The notes under the pieces were generated by a model. That model had not been told where the DNA came from, ran no database searches, and saw only the letters and a program-made list of their open reading frames with translations. 64,000 nt of DNA from Cricetomys ansorgei (taxonomy: Eukaryota > Chordata > Mammalia > Rodentia > Nesomyidae): contig JAMJFZ010001871.1 of assembly GCA_026225945.1 (NCBI GenBank), positions 653,001-717,000 of the forward strand, in the 5' to 3' direction. A program made the position numbers and the translations under genes. This document shows positions 24,385 through 37,379 of the stretch, in pieces. Position 1 is the stretch's first letter; every line of letters begins with the position of its first letter.

Positions 24385-24960
24385 TTTTTTTCATTATTGA
24401 ATAATGATCTATTATATCAGTGTACCATGGTCTGGTTATTCCTTTCTCTTCTTTATGAATATTGTTTGTCCAGATTTCATCCAATGCACATTAATCTCTT
24501 AAAATTTTGATAAAGTAAATATTGGAGGGAATATACCTTTTAATCTCTCCTGAGTGAATGAATGGAACTATTGAACTTTCTGTTACAGAGTATTAGTATT
24601 GTAATTTAGTAAAGTTCTTAAATGTTAAAGACCCTGTTAAACTTTCTCCAAAGACTTGCCACATTCTATACTTCCTTCAAGACTGACTAAATTTCTAAGT
24701 ACTTTATGTATTTTCCATCATGTGATACTGTCAAGATTTTTCGTGAGCCACTCATGGGTGATTGTACTGTCTCAAGAAGGTTTTGCTTTGCATTTCACTG
24801 ATGACTGATAACCATGTGTTATTTTTATATGATTTTTCAGCACTCATATCTTCTTCTGCAAATAATCTATTGGATTTTTCTTTTCTAGTTTTCAAAATGG
24901 GCCTTCAGAATTTATTATGTTACCCCAAAATATTCTTTACCAGATACTTTTAATTTAACT
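24385..24960 (-). mobile_element. Old L1 (L1M-type) fragment
   Basis: gaataatgatctattatatc, atgaatattgtttgtcc, ttctccaaagacttgcc and tttgcatttcactgatgact match antisense L1M sequence at the end of ORF2. Heavily diverged, no intact frame. Confidence 0.7.
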
Positions 24961-25384
24961 GCACTTTTGAAATAGCACAATTGGAAAAGAAGAGTTTCCA
25001 CTTCTGATTGGAAAGCTTCTTAGTGTTTAATTCACAAATATTATTTTCTGACTCATGAAAAATTTCCACTATTCTAATGTTTCAAGATGCTCTTCACTGT
25101 TCTTCTAGAAACTTGATAACTGAAGTGTTTAAGTTCATAAGTTCAACTCTCAAATTATTTTGTTGGTGGTGGTCATTTTTTTCACCCACCAACTAAAACT
25201 TGTCATGGGACATGTTTTTATAGACCTATTATTCTTTTGGCCCATTATCTCTTCCCATGAGCTTCTTTACCAATGTGTGTGTGATATCTTAATTTACCAT
25301 GTACATCTCAGAATTACCAAGTTTTCAAATCTTTGTTTCCGTCTATATTTCCTCTAATCATTGGTAAGACATTTTCCACCTTCT
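24961..25384. other. No recognised feature
   Basis: It may continue the old L1 to the left, but the match is lost. Confidence 0.4.
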
Positions 25385-25620
25385 GTATCTTTACTTAAAA
25401 CATAACCCAAAACTCATGCGTTATCATCCTGTTCCTTGATATGGTGACATTTGAAGACAGGTTCTTTGGAGGTGGATAGATTTAGTAGAATCACTTCTGA
25501 TGGGATTAGTACCATTATAAGACATGAGAGAGAACTGGTGGTCTCTCTTCCTTCTACCTTCCTTAGTGATGAGGGATTTCACTTCTCTTAGAGTACTGGG
25601 GCAAGAGATAAGCTCTGTTA
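25385..25620 (+). mobile_element. Old MaLR-type (MLT1/MST-like) LTR fragment
   Basis: ggtgacatttgaagacagg, ctttggaggtggatag and gggattagtaccattataag follow the 5' half of MLT1-type LTRs. The 3' half is missing or unrecognisable. Confidence 0.6.
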
Positions 25621-27514
25621 AATAATGTTAAATGTTAGTAAATATTGTTAAATTCTATTAGAATTGTTAATTCTATTTTGAGCTTTAGCTAACTCTTTAT
25701 GGTAAATACCCATTTCAATACTTTATGTGAGTGATGGCAATTGTTAAAGTAGAGATTTGATAGCCCCTTCTATATGTTTGGATGTGAAGTAATTAGTCAG
25801 GCAACCATTTTATTGGAAAATGGTTGATTGCCATCCTTGAATCTGTCTCCTTTACTTTACTCTGAAGACATCTCAGCAACTAAGACCACAGCTGAAGGTA
25901 TGTACTAGTCATGATAACTTCAGCAAATCTCTATAATCCCTGGATAGTGGACTCAGAGTCAGAAAAGTCTTTCTGGTGAACTCTAGGTGATCTTGATTAT
26001 CCTGGTGCTAGCCTCACTCAGGACAGAGGGGAAGACCTTAGTGACCCAGAAGAAGGTATGAGATTGATGTAAATACAGTCTTTCATGTACATAAATGGGT
26101 GTTATATTTTGGGGGTAATTAGTACTAATGGTTTTGCTACAGACCTTTTTTTTTGGCTAATAAGTAGGCCATTCGACTCTCTCTTAGGGTCAACTAGGAT
26201 ATTCCTTCCTATGCTGTTCCATAATATTGCAATATTAAGCACATGAACATGTTTCTCAGAGTTCCTTTTATACTTGTTTTTGATCTTCATTATTAGTTGA
26301 ATTAACTGAGCTGGTAACAGCAACAGAATGGTACCTAGGGCAAAGGTTGCAGGTATAGTAGCTGCAGCAATGAAGGTTTAAGAGTATTTCCAGGATGGGT
26401 GGTAGAGGCATGATTCTAAAGAACTATTCTTTAGAGCTAAAGACAAGAAACTTGGGAATTTGAAAGGAGGAAACTTCCAGAAATCTGTGAGGACTCCAGG
26501 TCTGAGCAGCACTGCAACTCTGAAGGCTGTTTCACTATCGAGTATAGAATTGAGGGTTTGACATCTAAGGCCATGCAACCCAGGATCTATGACAGCAACT
26601 GTTTCTGTTACTATCTACAATCACAGCTCATAGTTACTGGAAACTGCCAAATGCCTGGCTACTGATGATCAAATCCCAGAGAAAGCAAACCATTAATATT
26701 GGACACAATATTCCTTAGATCTCCAGGTTTGGAGCTTAAGCCGCTGGCTCTGCATTGGACATTTAGAGATTGCAGACTGTCAGCAATTTGAGAGAGTCTC
26801 ACCTATTCACAGTTTTTATCTGAGCAGAGCAATGATACTGATTGGTAAGAGTCATGAGAGAACAGAGCAAGAAAGAGTTGCCTGAAAGGCTGCAAAAGAT
26901 ATCTTGTTGAAGACATTCTAGCACTGTGATGCCTGGCTTCTAGGATACGTATCAGTGAGTAAACAAACTTTTATTTCAATTAAGCCACACTGTAAATAGT
27001 ATATTTCAAGGACAACCTGGGAAAAATAATATATTACAACCTCAATACAAAATAGAATTTCAGGTGCCTTAAATAAAATAGCTACCACATCAAAACAAGT
27101 GACACATTAGGGGAAAATTGGAAGTGTGGTAATTGCAAACAGAAGCAAGGATAAGGCTTATGCCTGTCTGATGCCACAAGATCCTGGATATTTTGTTGAA
27201 CAAAGGGCACACATTTAATCTGAGATTTTCTGTAAGCCAAAGCTGAAAGGAAATATAGTTAGTTAACTAGCTCATGGGACTATTAGACAAAGAGAAACAC
27301 AAGGTAAGCAGAGTTATTCTGGTAACAAAGTTTGTCGGAAATTGCCTCTGGTGATCCTTCATAAAGATGACAATATAACATTGTAGGAAAGAGAATTTGC
27401 ACCAGGTGTATAAGTGGAGCACCAGGTATACCCTACATGCATTTGCCAACCCTGCAACTCTACAGGCTGGCCTCTTAGAAATTCCTCCCCTGGGTTCCTT
27501 TGTACTCTGGGAGA
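25621..27514. other. Mostly unrecognised sequence
   Basis: At about 26950-27000, a stretch with ttcaattaagccacactg resembles the 3' end of an MLT1 LTR. The remainder, including 26340-26900, I cannot name. Confidence 0.4.
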
Positions 27515-27561
27515 AAACAAACAAACAACAAACAAACAAAAAACAAAAACAAACAAACAAA
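27515..27561. repeat. CAAA microsatellite
   Basis: Irregular AAAC/CAAA copies over 47 bases. Confidence 0.9.
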
Positions 27562-29629
27562 GGCAGGTAGAAGTAGATCTGGGTGTTTATTCACCTCTGT
27601 CTTGGTCTGCAGGATCTGGGTTCCTGTGGATTGGACCCTCTCTCAAAGTCTCATCGCTCATCCTATAGTAGTGACACCATTTTCTTTCTTTGGGTCCAGG
27701 AATACATTGTTCTCTCATGCCTCTTTTCTTAACTATGTCCACTGTCAGCAGCCCCTTCATCAGATGGTCTTCTATTAATCCATTTAGATGTATCGTTTGT
27801 TTTCTGCAGGGAAAGGCAGACTATCTGCATGATTACTCCTTGTACCTGTCTTAAATATGTGTGTGGAAAGCTATAATGCCAAGTGTATTTTATCCAAAGA
27901 AACTCAACAGCACTGTGCATAGATCTTTGATAATTTGTATTCATTCACGGGTAAAATTTATGTTATCCACAACCAGTGAATGGAGTCTTGTCTTTCTAAA
28001 CACAGCATAGAAACACTCTGATATACAATGCAGTATGCTGAACATGGGAAATTGACATGAAATTGCATGAAAAGAAATAATATCCAGAAATGCTGTTTTC
28101 CCTCAAACTTTTATGGTTTAATTTGAGTGTTTATCACATGAATGTAGAAACAGAAGCTGCTTGTACGTATTTGTGTTGGTCCAAGATTGAATTTGCATTT
28201 TATGACGACTTTTTTTACTACAATCTTGAGGTTACGAGAGGCCTTCTGGATTTGTAGTTTGGAAACAGTTTACCCTTTTCAGTAAAAGGATAAACAGAAT
28301 AAGCACGCATATATAGAATTAAAGCTCACATGGACAAAAAGAAGTTTCTTTGAAAATGATGAAATTTATAGAGATTATGTCTAAAAACCAAGAACTGAAT
28401 ATTTGAATCTTATATTTATGTGATATGCATATATTATTTATTATGGGAATGTATTGGATGTCACTTCAGTCTACAATACTAAAAGTACACATAAGAAATG
28501 TGGGAATGGGTTTCAGGGTAAAGATTACTAATGAATATTAGACACAAATATGTAGAATATGCCATGCTAGACTGCTGCTCAACATACAGAAGTAACAGGA
28601 GTCAATATCAGAATGTTTGGGTTAAATTCCTAAAGGTGCTTGTTTTAAACAGAGCAAACTAGAAGCTACCTTCAGCAACCAACTTTAAAAATAACATTCT
28701 CATGTTTATTCAGGAAATAAATCAATTGTCAAATCATGCTTTCACTAAAAGGTCTACCACATACTTTGCTGTATTTATGAAAACTCACAGAAAACACAAA
28801 AGCCACTCCACCAATCCCTTTACTAGGAAAGCTCATTACTTCCAAGGAGCTTGTCTCATCCATGTGTCTGATGAAAATCAATACTAAATTCAATGCTAGA
28901 TACAATTTATTCCAGTTATTTTGTTTTTAAATACCATCTTTATCACAGTGTTCGTAGAAAATGTGGGGTAATTCCTAATATTCCATGGGGGATTATGTTC
29001 TCGTGGGGTTTAATCCTAAAGCAAGTTGAGTTTCTAAGAATGAACCACTGACATTCCTCAACATGAAAATGTCTCAGTGACTTTAATGCCTGCCGCAGTC
29101 CCTCACTCTCACTAGAATCTCCATGAAGGCGAAATTAACCTATTTTGTTTTCAGTCATCAGCTTATGCTCATATTTTTAATTAGCCATTTTCTATTCTAA
29201 ATTAAATTCAAAAATTTGTACCAAGATACATAAAGAAGCAGAAACAAGACCAAGTAGATCCCCAAGAATGAAAGCAGAGCCTCATTGCAAGCGGCTTAAT
29301 CTTTCAGGATCAGAGTCTAAGTGAGAGCAATGAAAATGTCTTTGTAAATGTACAAATATCAAAATGAAGAAGAGCGTCTTTACTGTCTTCTCCCTTGCAC
29401 TGGTATCTATCTGTCTCTGGGCTCTGCCCTTCAAGGCAGACAACTGATGCTCTGATTGCTTTCCAAATTGAAAGCCCCACCTGCTGTTTGCAAACGTGTT
29501 CTCTTCTCTTCTGCCCTGTTATTGAACAAACAGGCATTGATTCTATCTTTTCTTTTTTTTTTTTCCCCAAAGCAACAACATCCCACAGATATTAGACACA
29601 GCCCTGGCTGCTTAGTGAAGAATTTAAGT

Positions 29630-29630
<1 letters not shown>
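27562..29630. other. AT-rich unique-looking sequence
   Basis: No gene or nameable repeat seen. A T-run lies at about 29550-29563. Confidence 0.5.

Positions 29631-29669
<39 letters not shown>
29631..29669. repeat. AC microsatellite
   Basis: A pure AC run of 39 bases. Confidence 0.97.
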
Positions 29670-29673
<4 letters not shown>

Positions 29674-30095
29674 TATACATTTTTTTAAAGACTAAAATGT
29701 GTCTGATTCCTAAACAGTCTTATTGGTGGATTCCTATGACAAAAACAATGAATCTTATTTGACAGATGGAGCAGGTATAACTCACTAATTATTAATACAT
29801 GGATTCCTAGAGAGGAAAGTACGTTAGAGGATATCCATGGCAGCATTACAGCTGAAAGCAATTGAGCAAACAGACATATCAGCGGTGGCTGATGATACTT
29901 GTGCTTAGTAAGCAGAACAGAATTCATCTCTTGGATGAAGATCAGTATATCCATAAGAAATGAGTTAAGGAAAAGGGAAATAAAATTGATATGACTAACA
30001 GAAACAATAAGATGCAATCTGCTTATGGTGCTGAATGCTGAAGGAGCTATATACTGAAGAGACATTGTGTGGGAGCGTGCTTAGAAATAAGTACT
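29670..30095. other. No recognised feature
   Basis: A 126-codon minus-strand open frame (29685-30065) has hydrophobic, low-complexity composition and no recognisable domain. I do not call it a gene. Confidence 0.5.
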
Positions 30096-30185
30096 GAAGG
30101 TCAGTGATATAGTTCAATAAAGAATGTGAAGCTGACATCTGAAATGCCTTGGGTTTGATGTCTAACACCACAAATTCAGTAAACA
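30096..30185 (+). mobile_element. ID/B4-head SINE fragment, diverged
   Basis: aaggtcagtgatatagttca, gccttgggtttgatgtctaa and caccacaaattcag correspond to the tRNA-Ala-derived head of ID/B4 SINEs. Confidence 0.6.
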
Positions 30186-30811
30186 AATACATGGATATTT
30201 AAAAGATATTTTTATCCCTATACAAACCAAATCCTCAAAGAATACGTGTTCTGAGATCACAGATGAATGGGTAATTATGAAGTCAGTAACTCTTGGACCA
30301 AAAGCTAAGATATTTCCAACATTCAAGAAACCCAGTTGCATTCTCTTCTAATCATAACTGATGCCTCTGGTACACTACCAGAGTGACATGTCCTGTGCTT
30401 TGTCTGAACTTCAGTGCCTAGTCTTGTCTTAGCTTACCTTTACTCTTGGGGCATAAACTTGGAATTCTTAATCCAAAATCACAGGAATCTTTAGTTCCTG
30501 TTTTTATCCACTTACCCTGCTGCATCTGCCCAAAACTTTGCTCTCATCCCACCCCTTCTTGAATGTGCATGTGCCCCAGGGGAAAGCAGTATGCAACATT
30601 AGACTTGCTTCTCTGGATTTTCCCGACCCCAGCCCTTCTTAATTTGTACATTCCCATTGTCTATTGCTTCTCTGATGATTTGAGCATGTTTTTTCGGTCC
30701 AAAATTTCTAGCTGTTTTCCTTGGGCAGATACTTGGGCAAGCCAAAGCTACTTATTCTGTCCGTTCATCAGTATTTCTATATCTTCTTTGTGCTGCAGGA
30801 AGATAGACTAG

Positions 30812-30815
<4 letters not shown>
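30186..30815. other. Unique-looking sequence
   Basis: No gene or nameable repeat seen. Confidence 0.5.

Positions 30816-30867
<52 letters not shown>
30816..30867. repeat. GT microsatellite, 52 bases, pure
   Basis: 26 uninterrupted GT units. Confidence 0.98.
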
Positions 30868-30868
<1 letters not shown>

Positions 30869-31510
30869 TAAATGTCATTAGAAAGGCAAAACCTTTGTCC
30901 AGGCATTCAGTGTCTTCTAAATAGATGTCTTATAATAGATGTCTTATCCAGTTGCTCTGGGAATACTTTAATTTTCCCCCAGAAAAGCATCTTCAAGCAT
31001 GCATAAACACAGTGGCCATCTCTCTGTCTCTCTAAAAGACAATCCATAGAGTTCTTAGGTACTTAGTAAAGAAAAGCCCTTGGACTAAGACTTAGAAATA
31101 ATAATCCATTATTAATTTTTGCATTGTAATAACGATTTGGTTTCAGCAAAACCTTTTGATTATGTATGGTTTTTCAGGCATCGTTTAATTGAACTGGGGA
31201 GATGATCTTAGAGTTGACAGAAATGGTTTTTCTAAGTCTTTTCCACCAAAAATGAAAACAGACTCACATCAGTGTATCATTTAAGGCTGTGAAGTGCTTC
31301 ACCAGGAGACTTTAGATTTTATCCCGAGACTGCCACATACTATCCCGTGCTTTACACAAGGTATTTTCACCTTTTTTTTTTTTTGACACTCCTGCCTTTG
31401 CCAGGTCAAATTGTGAACATATAGAAGTATGTGACCATGTCTGATGAATACACATATATACACACATACACATACACACACATACACATACACAGTTCGT
31501 TTAAAATTGA
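30868..31510. other. No recognised feature apart from a CATACA tract
   Basis: A degenerate CATACA/CACATA tract lies at about 31450-31495. T-runs occur at about 31371-31384. Confidence 0.5.
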
Positions 31511-31728
31511 TATTCTTTTTTTTTCTATGTATAAAAGTGTTTTTGCCTGAATGTGTGTTTGTGTATCATGTGTATGTCTGGTGCCCACAGAAGTCTGAAG
31601 AGACCATTTGATTTACTAGAACTGGAATTATGGATGGTTGGGAGACACCATCAGGGTGCTAGAAATTCAACCCAAGTTATCTGGAAGAGGAACAAGTATT
31701 TTCAGCCACCAAGCCACCTCTCCAGCCT
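31511..31728 (-). mobile_element. B3-type SINE
   Basis: The plus strand reads T-rich start, tggtgcccacagaagtctg, gctagaaattcaacccaag, and ends aagccacctctccagcc, the reverse of a B3 element. Confidence 0.87.
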
Positions 31729-32754
31729 GCATACTCAGATACTTAATTAGCATTTATTGTTGGTTTTATATTCTTGCATGCTGATGTCAGTATATATTTT
31801 ATGATTCTGGCACATTGAAGGTTCTGTTTGTTTGTTTGTTTTTTAAGGCATTAGTCATGAGTCAAATGTTTTCTATACAAGGATGTATCACAATGCGATA
31901 TTTTCATTGTCTGTTATCGACTTAAAGGAGCCAAAGGGTCAAAGAAAGCTTCCTTGGAACTCACATGCCTCTCCCAGCTGTATCTGTTCAATGGAGAACT
32001 TTTAACCAAACTTGAAGGAATCTCTTTGAACTCAGTCAAACATATTACAAGGTACTGATTCCATGAAACTCCTCTTCCATTCAAATATACCCATTAACTA
32101 TCTGTGGTGATGCTTAGTGAGGAAGAGTAAGCAATAGTAAAACTCATTCACAGTCTAGGGTACTTAGGCATCTGGACCAGAGGAAGCTGACTGGGGTAAC
32201 ATTATTGGAATATAATCCTTTAAAAGTCAACATTATCAAAACTAAAGATATTTAATATGTGAAAGAATAACAAGAAATCTGCTAGCATTGATTTTTTCTC
32301 TCTTCAAATAGATCTTGTGCCCTTTGAAACCATTGAGAGGAAACTGTAAGTCACAATTTAATTTCCTTATCTGCTTGACTACATTGTGAAAAAAAAAATG
32401 AACATCTCATTCAGAACCATCAGAAATAAATCAAGCGAAGTATATGCTTAAAAGAGATTATTTATAGCTTACCTATCTATTTATTGTTAGATGCCAGTGG
32501 AAGGGGGAGCAGATCCATACATAGGATATTAGAAATTTTCAAAAGATACTGTCAACATTAGTTATTAGTTCATCATAGATCATCCTGGAACCACTGGTAA
32601 CTTTCATCATCCAGTGTCTATAGCTTGCGTGGCTAATCTCAATTCTCAGATACTGCCTGTCAAGCTTGAGAAACAAGAGCTAGCAAACTTCCCTGATTTG
32701 TTTGGATTATATCATTCATTTACAGATACAAGCTCATTGTCACAGACACCCAGT
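31729..32754. other. No recognised feature
   Basis: Unique-looking sequence with short GTTT and A runs. No gene seen. Confidence 0.5.
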
Positions 32755-33880
32755 ATCTAGGAGGCTTTCAGTTTTCTCTCTCCATACTCATCTTCAAATT
32801 CATGGCATCTTTTATCATTAATTGCTATTGCATGCATATATGGATTTGTATATACATTTATATTTCCAAATAGAACCTGATAGGTTCATATAGTGCTTCT
32901 CGTATAATGGTTTCAGGGGTGACTATTTGGCATTGGACAGCAGATGGATGCTCTTCCCTGGGTAGGGCCATTTGTCCCATTTCCAGCTTCACTCAATTGC
33001 CTGTAGATTTTTGTGTATGGCTAGGACCTTGTGAGCTCCCCTAACCCATGCAGTTTGGCATGCTTGTTAGTGTCTTCCTTGTCCAGGCCACGTTTGGGTG
33101 GTCATGTTGGTGAGACTTTATGGATATAGCTTCTGTTGTTACTATGAGACATATCTCACAGCAAAGACTCTGATCCTCTGGCTCTTACAATCTTTCTAAC
33201 CCCTCTCCCACAATTTTCTCTGAGCCTTAAATATAGGAAGGTTTTGTAGATGTATCCACTGGAACAGGGCTCTATATCTATGCATATTGATTGATTTTGC
33301 TTTTCTGTACTGATCTCTGTCTGTTGTTAAGAGAAATTTCCTTGATGAGGGGTGAAGAGTACACTCTTTGTGGGTATAAGTACAAATATTTAGAGATTGT
33401 TGTTAGGGATTATGCTGGTTTAGTAATTAGTGGTTGTATATTCTCCTCCAATGAACATGATTTCCCTGTCAATGATCAGTAAGGTAGATTTCCAGTTCAA
33501 GGGATGGTGTCTCTCTTGTTGAGTGAATTTTAAGTCCAATTAAAGTGAAGTAGATTCCCACCAAGGTCTGTGTGCTACTACAGCATCCATGGGGTTACTG
33601 TGCTATGCTAGTTATTGAAGTTATTGAGATTTAGAGGTATCAATGCTGCATGGGACTGTTGGTTGTGTCTCTACTTTGGAGGCTTCCATGGCACTTTCTA
33701 GTGTCATGACAGCTAATTCTCTGGGGGGGAGACATTCAGGTCAGTTCCAGCTCAATGACTCTGGGCCTTATTTCTGGAGTGCATGGTGTCTTCAGCAATA
33801 GGAGCTTACCTTCTGCTTCTGGGAACAACCATTAGGCATCCCTGGCCAATAACTAAAAAAAGGAGGACTGTTCTCCTGTC
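32755..33880 (-). mobile_element. Lx-type L1 3' end, about 1.1 kb
   Basis: From the left: cttcaaattcatggcatc (reverse of the L1 terminal block), gtgactatttggcattgg, tctcacagcaaagactctg, ttccttgatgaggggtgaag, and, at the right, gtgtcttcagcaataggag. The order matches the sense copy at 50490-51384. Frames are broken; it contains only the 3' UTR. Confidence 0.85.
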
Positions 33881-34564
33881 TGGTATTTTTTTTTAATGTG
33901 GGCTTTTAGAGAGAATACCATTAGCCCAGATGAAAAAAAGTTCATTAAAGCTATATCTATATATCTATATACATATCTATATCTATCTATATATGTGCAT
34001 ACATAATTATGTATAATAATTATACATATTGAAATGCATGTATTGAATTATGTGAGAGATATAGACATATTAAATTATATGCATTGTAGGTTTTTATAAG
34101 GTAGTTAATAATATGATTAGGGTGTTTTTGTTGTTTTAGAAAATATCTGACCCTTCATTGATGTGCCTAACAATACTGAGCTGAATAAAATTCTCTTTCC
34201 TGTAATCATACAAAGTGAATAAGCTGTCCTTGATGTCTCTCTGCTATAAAGCACTGTATGTCTTTGGCAACTCTCAAGTTTGAACAACAAAAACAAACAT
34301 GAAGAAATAGGCTAGAGCTCACTAGAAACTCCAGGACTTTGTTTGGCTATCCCTTCAGCCATTTATTCTTCCATTCTAGATGGAAGAATTTACTTTACCT
34401 GATTCTTTCATAAAGATGACTTATCCAATACCTCCGCTAGCATCCAATTATCCTTCCTGTTTCCTCTCAATGTTCACACGATGATTCTATTATCAATAAT
34501 AACAATAACCCACATGAACTGCTCTTCCACTTGCTTAGTAGTGATAGATGATGGTACAACTTCA
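33881..34564. other. AT-rich sequence with a short CTAT microsatellite
   Basis: A degenerate CTATAT array lies at 33951-33996. I can name nothing else. Confidence 0.6.
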
Positions 34565-34742
34565 CGAGGGAGAATGAAGGGCACAGGCACAGAGGTTGGT
34601 TGGCATATCTTGCTTTACCCTTCACTAGCTGAGTGACCCTGAGGATGAAAACTTCTTTCACCATGTTTAATTATCTAGAAAATAATAGAAATCATTAATA
34701 ATTGTATCTATACCTTAGGGTTTAGATAAACATTAGATAACT
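34565..34742 (+). mobile_element. MIR SINE
   Basis: ttcactagctgagtgaccct is the MIR core, followed by weaker matches to the downstream conserved block (gaaaataatagaaatc, cattagataa). Confidence 0.65.
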
Positions 34743-34864
34743 CTGTCTGTGGCTAGGTGTCTGTTTCTATGTGTCTGTCTGTCTCTATGTGTGTCTGTCT
34801 GTCTGTCTGTCTCTCTCTCATGTGTGTGTGTGTGTGTTTGTGTGTGTGTGTCTTTCTTTCTTTC
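34743..34864. repeat. TCTG/TG/TTTC microsatellite
   Basis: GTCT/CTGT copies grade into CTCT, TG and TTTC over about 120 bases. Confidence 0.92.
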
Positions 34865-36154
34865 ACTGAGTGCAGAGAGTGGAATGACAAAATAACCAAC
34901 AAAGAGTTGGCATTAACATTAGAATGAGTTACGCTTGTGCAGAGTAGAGTCCATCTAGTCATAATATTTCTTTCATTTTTCCAAAGTATCATAGAGGTGA
35001 GGCCTGTACATTAGAATTGTTATCTAAAACATTTATATAATGCTCAAGATTCACCGAGTTCATAAGATTAGGGACAGGAAAGATATGACATATCTAAATG
35101 TTTTTCTTTGGCTATATTTTGAATATATTATAGTTGCATTAGCCTTTCATTTGACTCAGTTAATCATGGAATTAGAATCTTCATAATTGTCGCTCTGTAA
35201 TTGATAACTAACCTTGCCAAGATTTCTTCTTCAAGTTGTGGCTGTGTGTCGGTCTGCAGGCCACAAGCAGAGAAATTAAATGGAGATTTCCACTGGGGAG
35301 AACGGTAGTTGATGAAGTTTCTCCACGTGCTCTTCATTATTGAGGTGGCTCTTTAATTGTTTCCAAAATCAATTTTCAATTAGTGGTGGTTTGACATTTC
35401 ATATTAACTGTTAAAATTGTGAAGAATGGTAAAAAAGAAAAAGCTGGTGGCTTGGAAATTGCTTCTGTCTAGTTTAAAAACATAATGGCAGCAAAAATTT
35501 CAGACCGAGACATTGTTACTTGTGTCAAGTTGCAATTCTGTAAAGGTATAGAAGAAACTGTGACAACACTTACAGGGGACATGGGTGTCTGATGGCACTC
35601 CTCTAGTCCTTAGTTCTCTCCTTATATTCATTTTCTTTCTGGCCTTAATATTTAAATGTACAACATAGTGTTTTATTTTACTCTCTATAATATGGAAGAA
35701 AAAGAAGGAATATTTTAAAATTAAGATTGAATAAAGAAAGTCCTAATTTATAAAATACAACAGGAAAAGCTTTGCTTTTGAAACTGTACTTCCCACTGTC
35801 CAGTTTCAAACAATCTATGTCCCAGAACACAGCTCTGAAACAGAGTCCTTCAAAGGATTGCCCTTGCTCACATATGCATGCACCAGGCTATTTTCAGTCT
35901 TAGCAGCTCCATAAAACTTGGAACAGTGTTGTAGCTTGTAAGGAAGATCCAGAGATCCTTTGAGCCATTGGGGGCCCAGGAGTTTGTGAAGGCTCTTACA
36001 AACATTGAATGGAGCCAAGACCAGGAGAACTGTTCATTGCTGCAGGTTCAATCATTAGAAGATAGGACACTTCCAACTGGTGGCTGATAAGTACAAAGCA
36101 TTTTAACAGGATTGATTTTAGGATATATATCTGTATTAATTTCCATGTATCATA
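34865..36154. other. Unique sequence with a candidate conserved element at 35100-35560
   Basis: I recognise no repeat. Within 35100-35560 several homeodomain-type cores occur (ttaatc, taattg, caatta, ttaact) along with retained CpGs (tgtcgct, gtgtcgg, gaacgg, ccacgtg, gaccgag). That pattern is typical of deeply conserved non-coding elements. This is inference only; no alignment was made. Confidence 0.3.
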
Positions 36155-36222
36155 TATGTGTGTGTGTATATATATATATATGTATATATATACACATACA
36201 CATTTGTATATACTATATATCT
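36155..36222. repeat. GT/TA microsatellite, degenerate
   Basis: TG, TATA, GTATAT and ACATAC tracts in succession. Confidence 0.9.
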
Positions 36223-36499
36223 AATATGCAGTTTCTTACTTTGGTTTTACATGTCCTTTCTTGTCAGTTTTCTATTTATTCAAGTAGACAAAACCATGGG
36301 AGAACTAAGCTCAAATCTATCTCAAAGAACATGTAGAGCCACAACTTGAACTACAAAAGAAAAGATGCCTTTGGTATGCAGAGGTTTTTCTTCATATTTA
36401 CTAAGGAGGCACAGTCAGCATCTGATTTATCCATGGCAGATCACCATGAATAAGTAAACGAGTAAATGAATGAACGTGACCCTTTGTTTTATCCTTTGT

Positions 36500-36635
36500 T
36501 TGAGCAGGATCTCACTCTGTAGCCCAGAGTGGACTGCAAAGCACTATAAAGCCCAGGTTGTCATCAAACTCAAGGCAATCCTCCTGCCTCAGTTTCCTGA
36601 GTACTGAGGATACATGTATAATATACCATGTCCGA
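36500..36635 (-). mobile_element. B1/B4-like SINE, diverged
   Basis: gatctcactctgtagcccag, caaactcaaggcaatcctcc and tcctgagtactgagg are the antisense core of a 7SL-derived SINE. Confidence 0.72.
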
Positions 36636-37184
36636 TATTAAAGTAATGGGATTCAAATACCCGTCCTTCTCTGATCTTAGCCCGGACATGTCAACAGGAG
36701 CTCTTTCCACCCTAGAGGATGTCACTAACATGGGGCTTTCCACTTCAGATTCGGGGACTAGTTGACTGCCACATTGATTCACACTCAACAGAGTTGAAAT
36801 CTATAAATGTTTTATTTTTTTTTAACTTGTGAAAAGATAAATTTTAATAACTTTATAAGTATTCAACAAATGTTATTTATTATTGTTGTTTTCATTGTGA
36901 TCAGAGATTACAGCTTTACCTTAGAAATTTACTCTAGAAAATATTCAATATAAAAGTAAACACTAGACATTTTCCTGACATTTGATCTTCTGAAGAACTT
37001 CTGGGAAAATCTGTTAATTTTATTATCTTGGACAATAGAAGGTGTTAGAAGAAGGTAATCTGTATTCTACTGACCTATGAATCTATTCCTTTGATAATAC
37101 ACACACACACACACACACACATTTCTTTTATATTATAGGCTTTTCAATACTTTTGGTGTTCTTATCTATTGTGTCTTGCACACG
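36636..37184. other. No recognised feature apart from a CA array
   Basis: A pure AC run lies at 37099-37121. I see nothing else. Confidence 0.5.
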
Positions 37185-37379
37185 TGTATGTGTAGAAAAC
37201 AGAGAACCTGAAGCTAGCTAACGGCCACCAAGCTCCATCAATTCTTGATTTTAACATTGCTAAGGGTGCAGGGAGTATGCATGGCCATGCCCAGACTTTT
37301 ATGTTAGAGCTGCGGGTCCAACCTTAGGCCTCCAGTTTTCAAAGGAAACACTTATTCACTGAGCCATCTCTCCAACCCC
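37185..37379 (-). mobile_element. tRNA-derived rodent SINE
   Basis: The right end gagccatctctccaacccc is the reverse of the tRNA-like head. The body matches the dimeric type of 7285-7661 loosely. Confidence 0.72.

Noticed and set aside
29685..30065. 126-codon minus-strand open frame
   Set aside because: Low-complexity hydrophobic composition, no domain, no splice or promoter context. Chance frames of this size are expected in 64 kb.
30096..30185. tRNA-like sequence
   Set aside because: It is a diverged ID/B4 SINE head with no intact cloverleaf or anticodon loop that I could establish.
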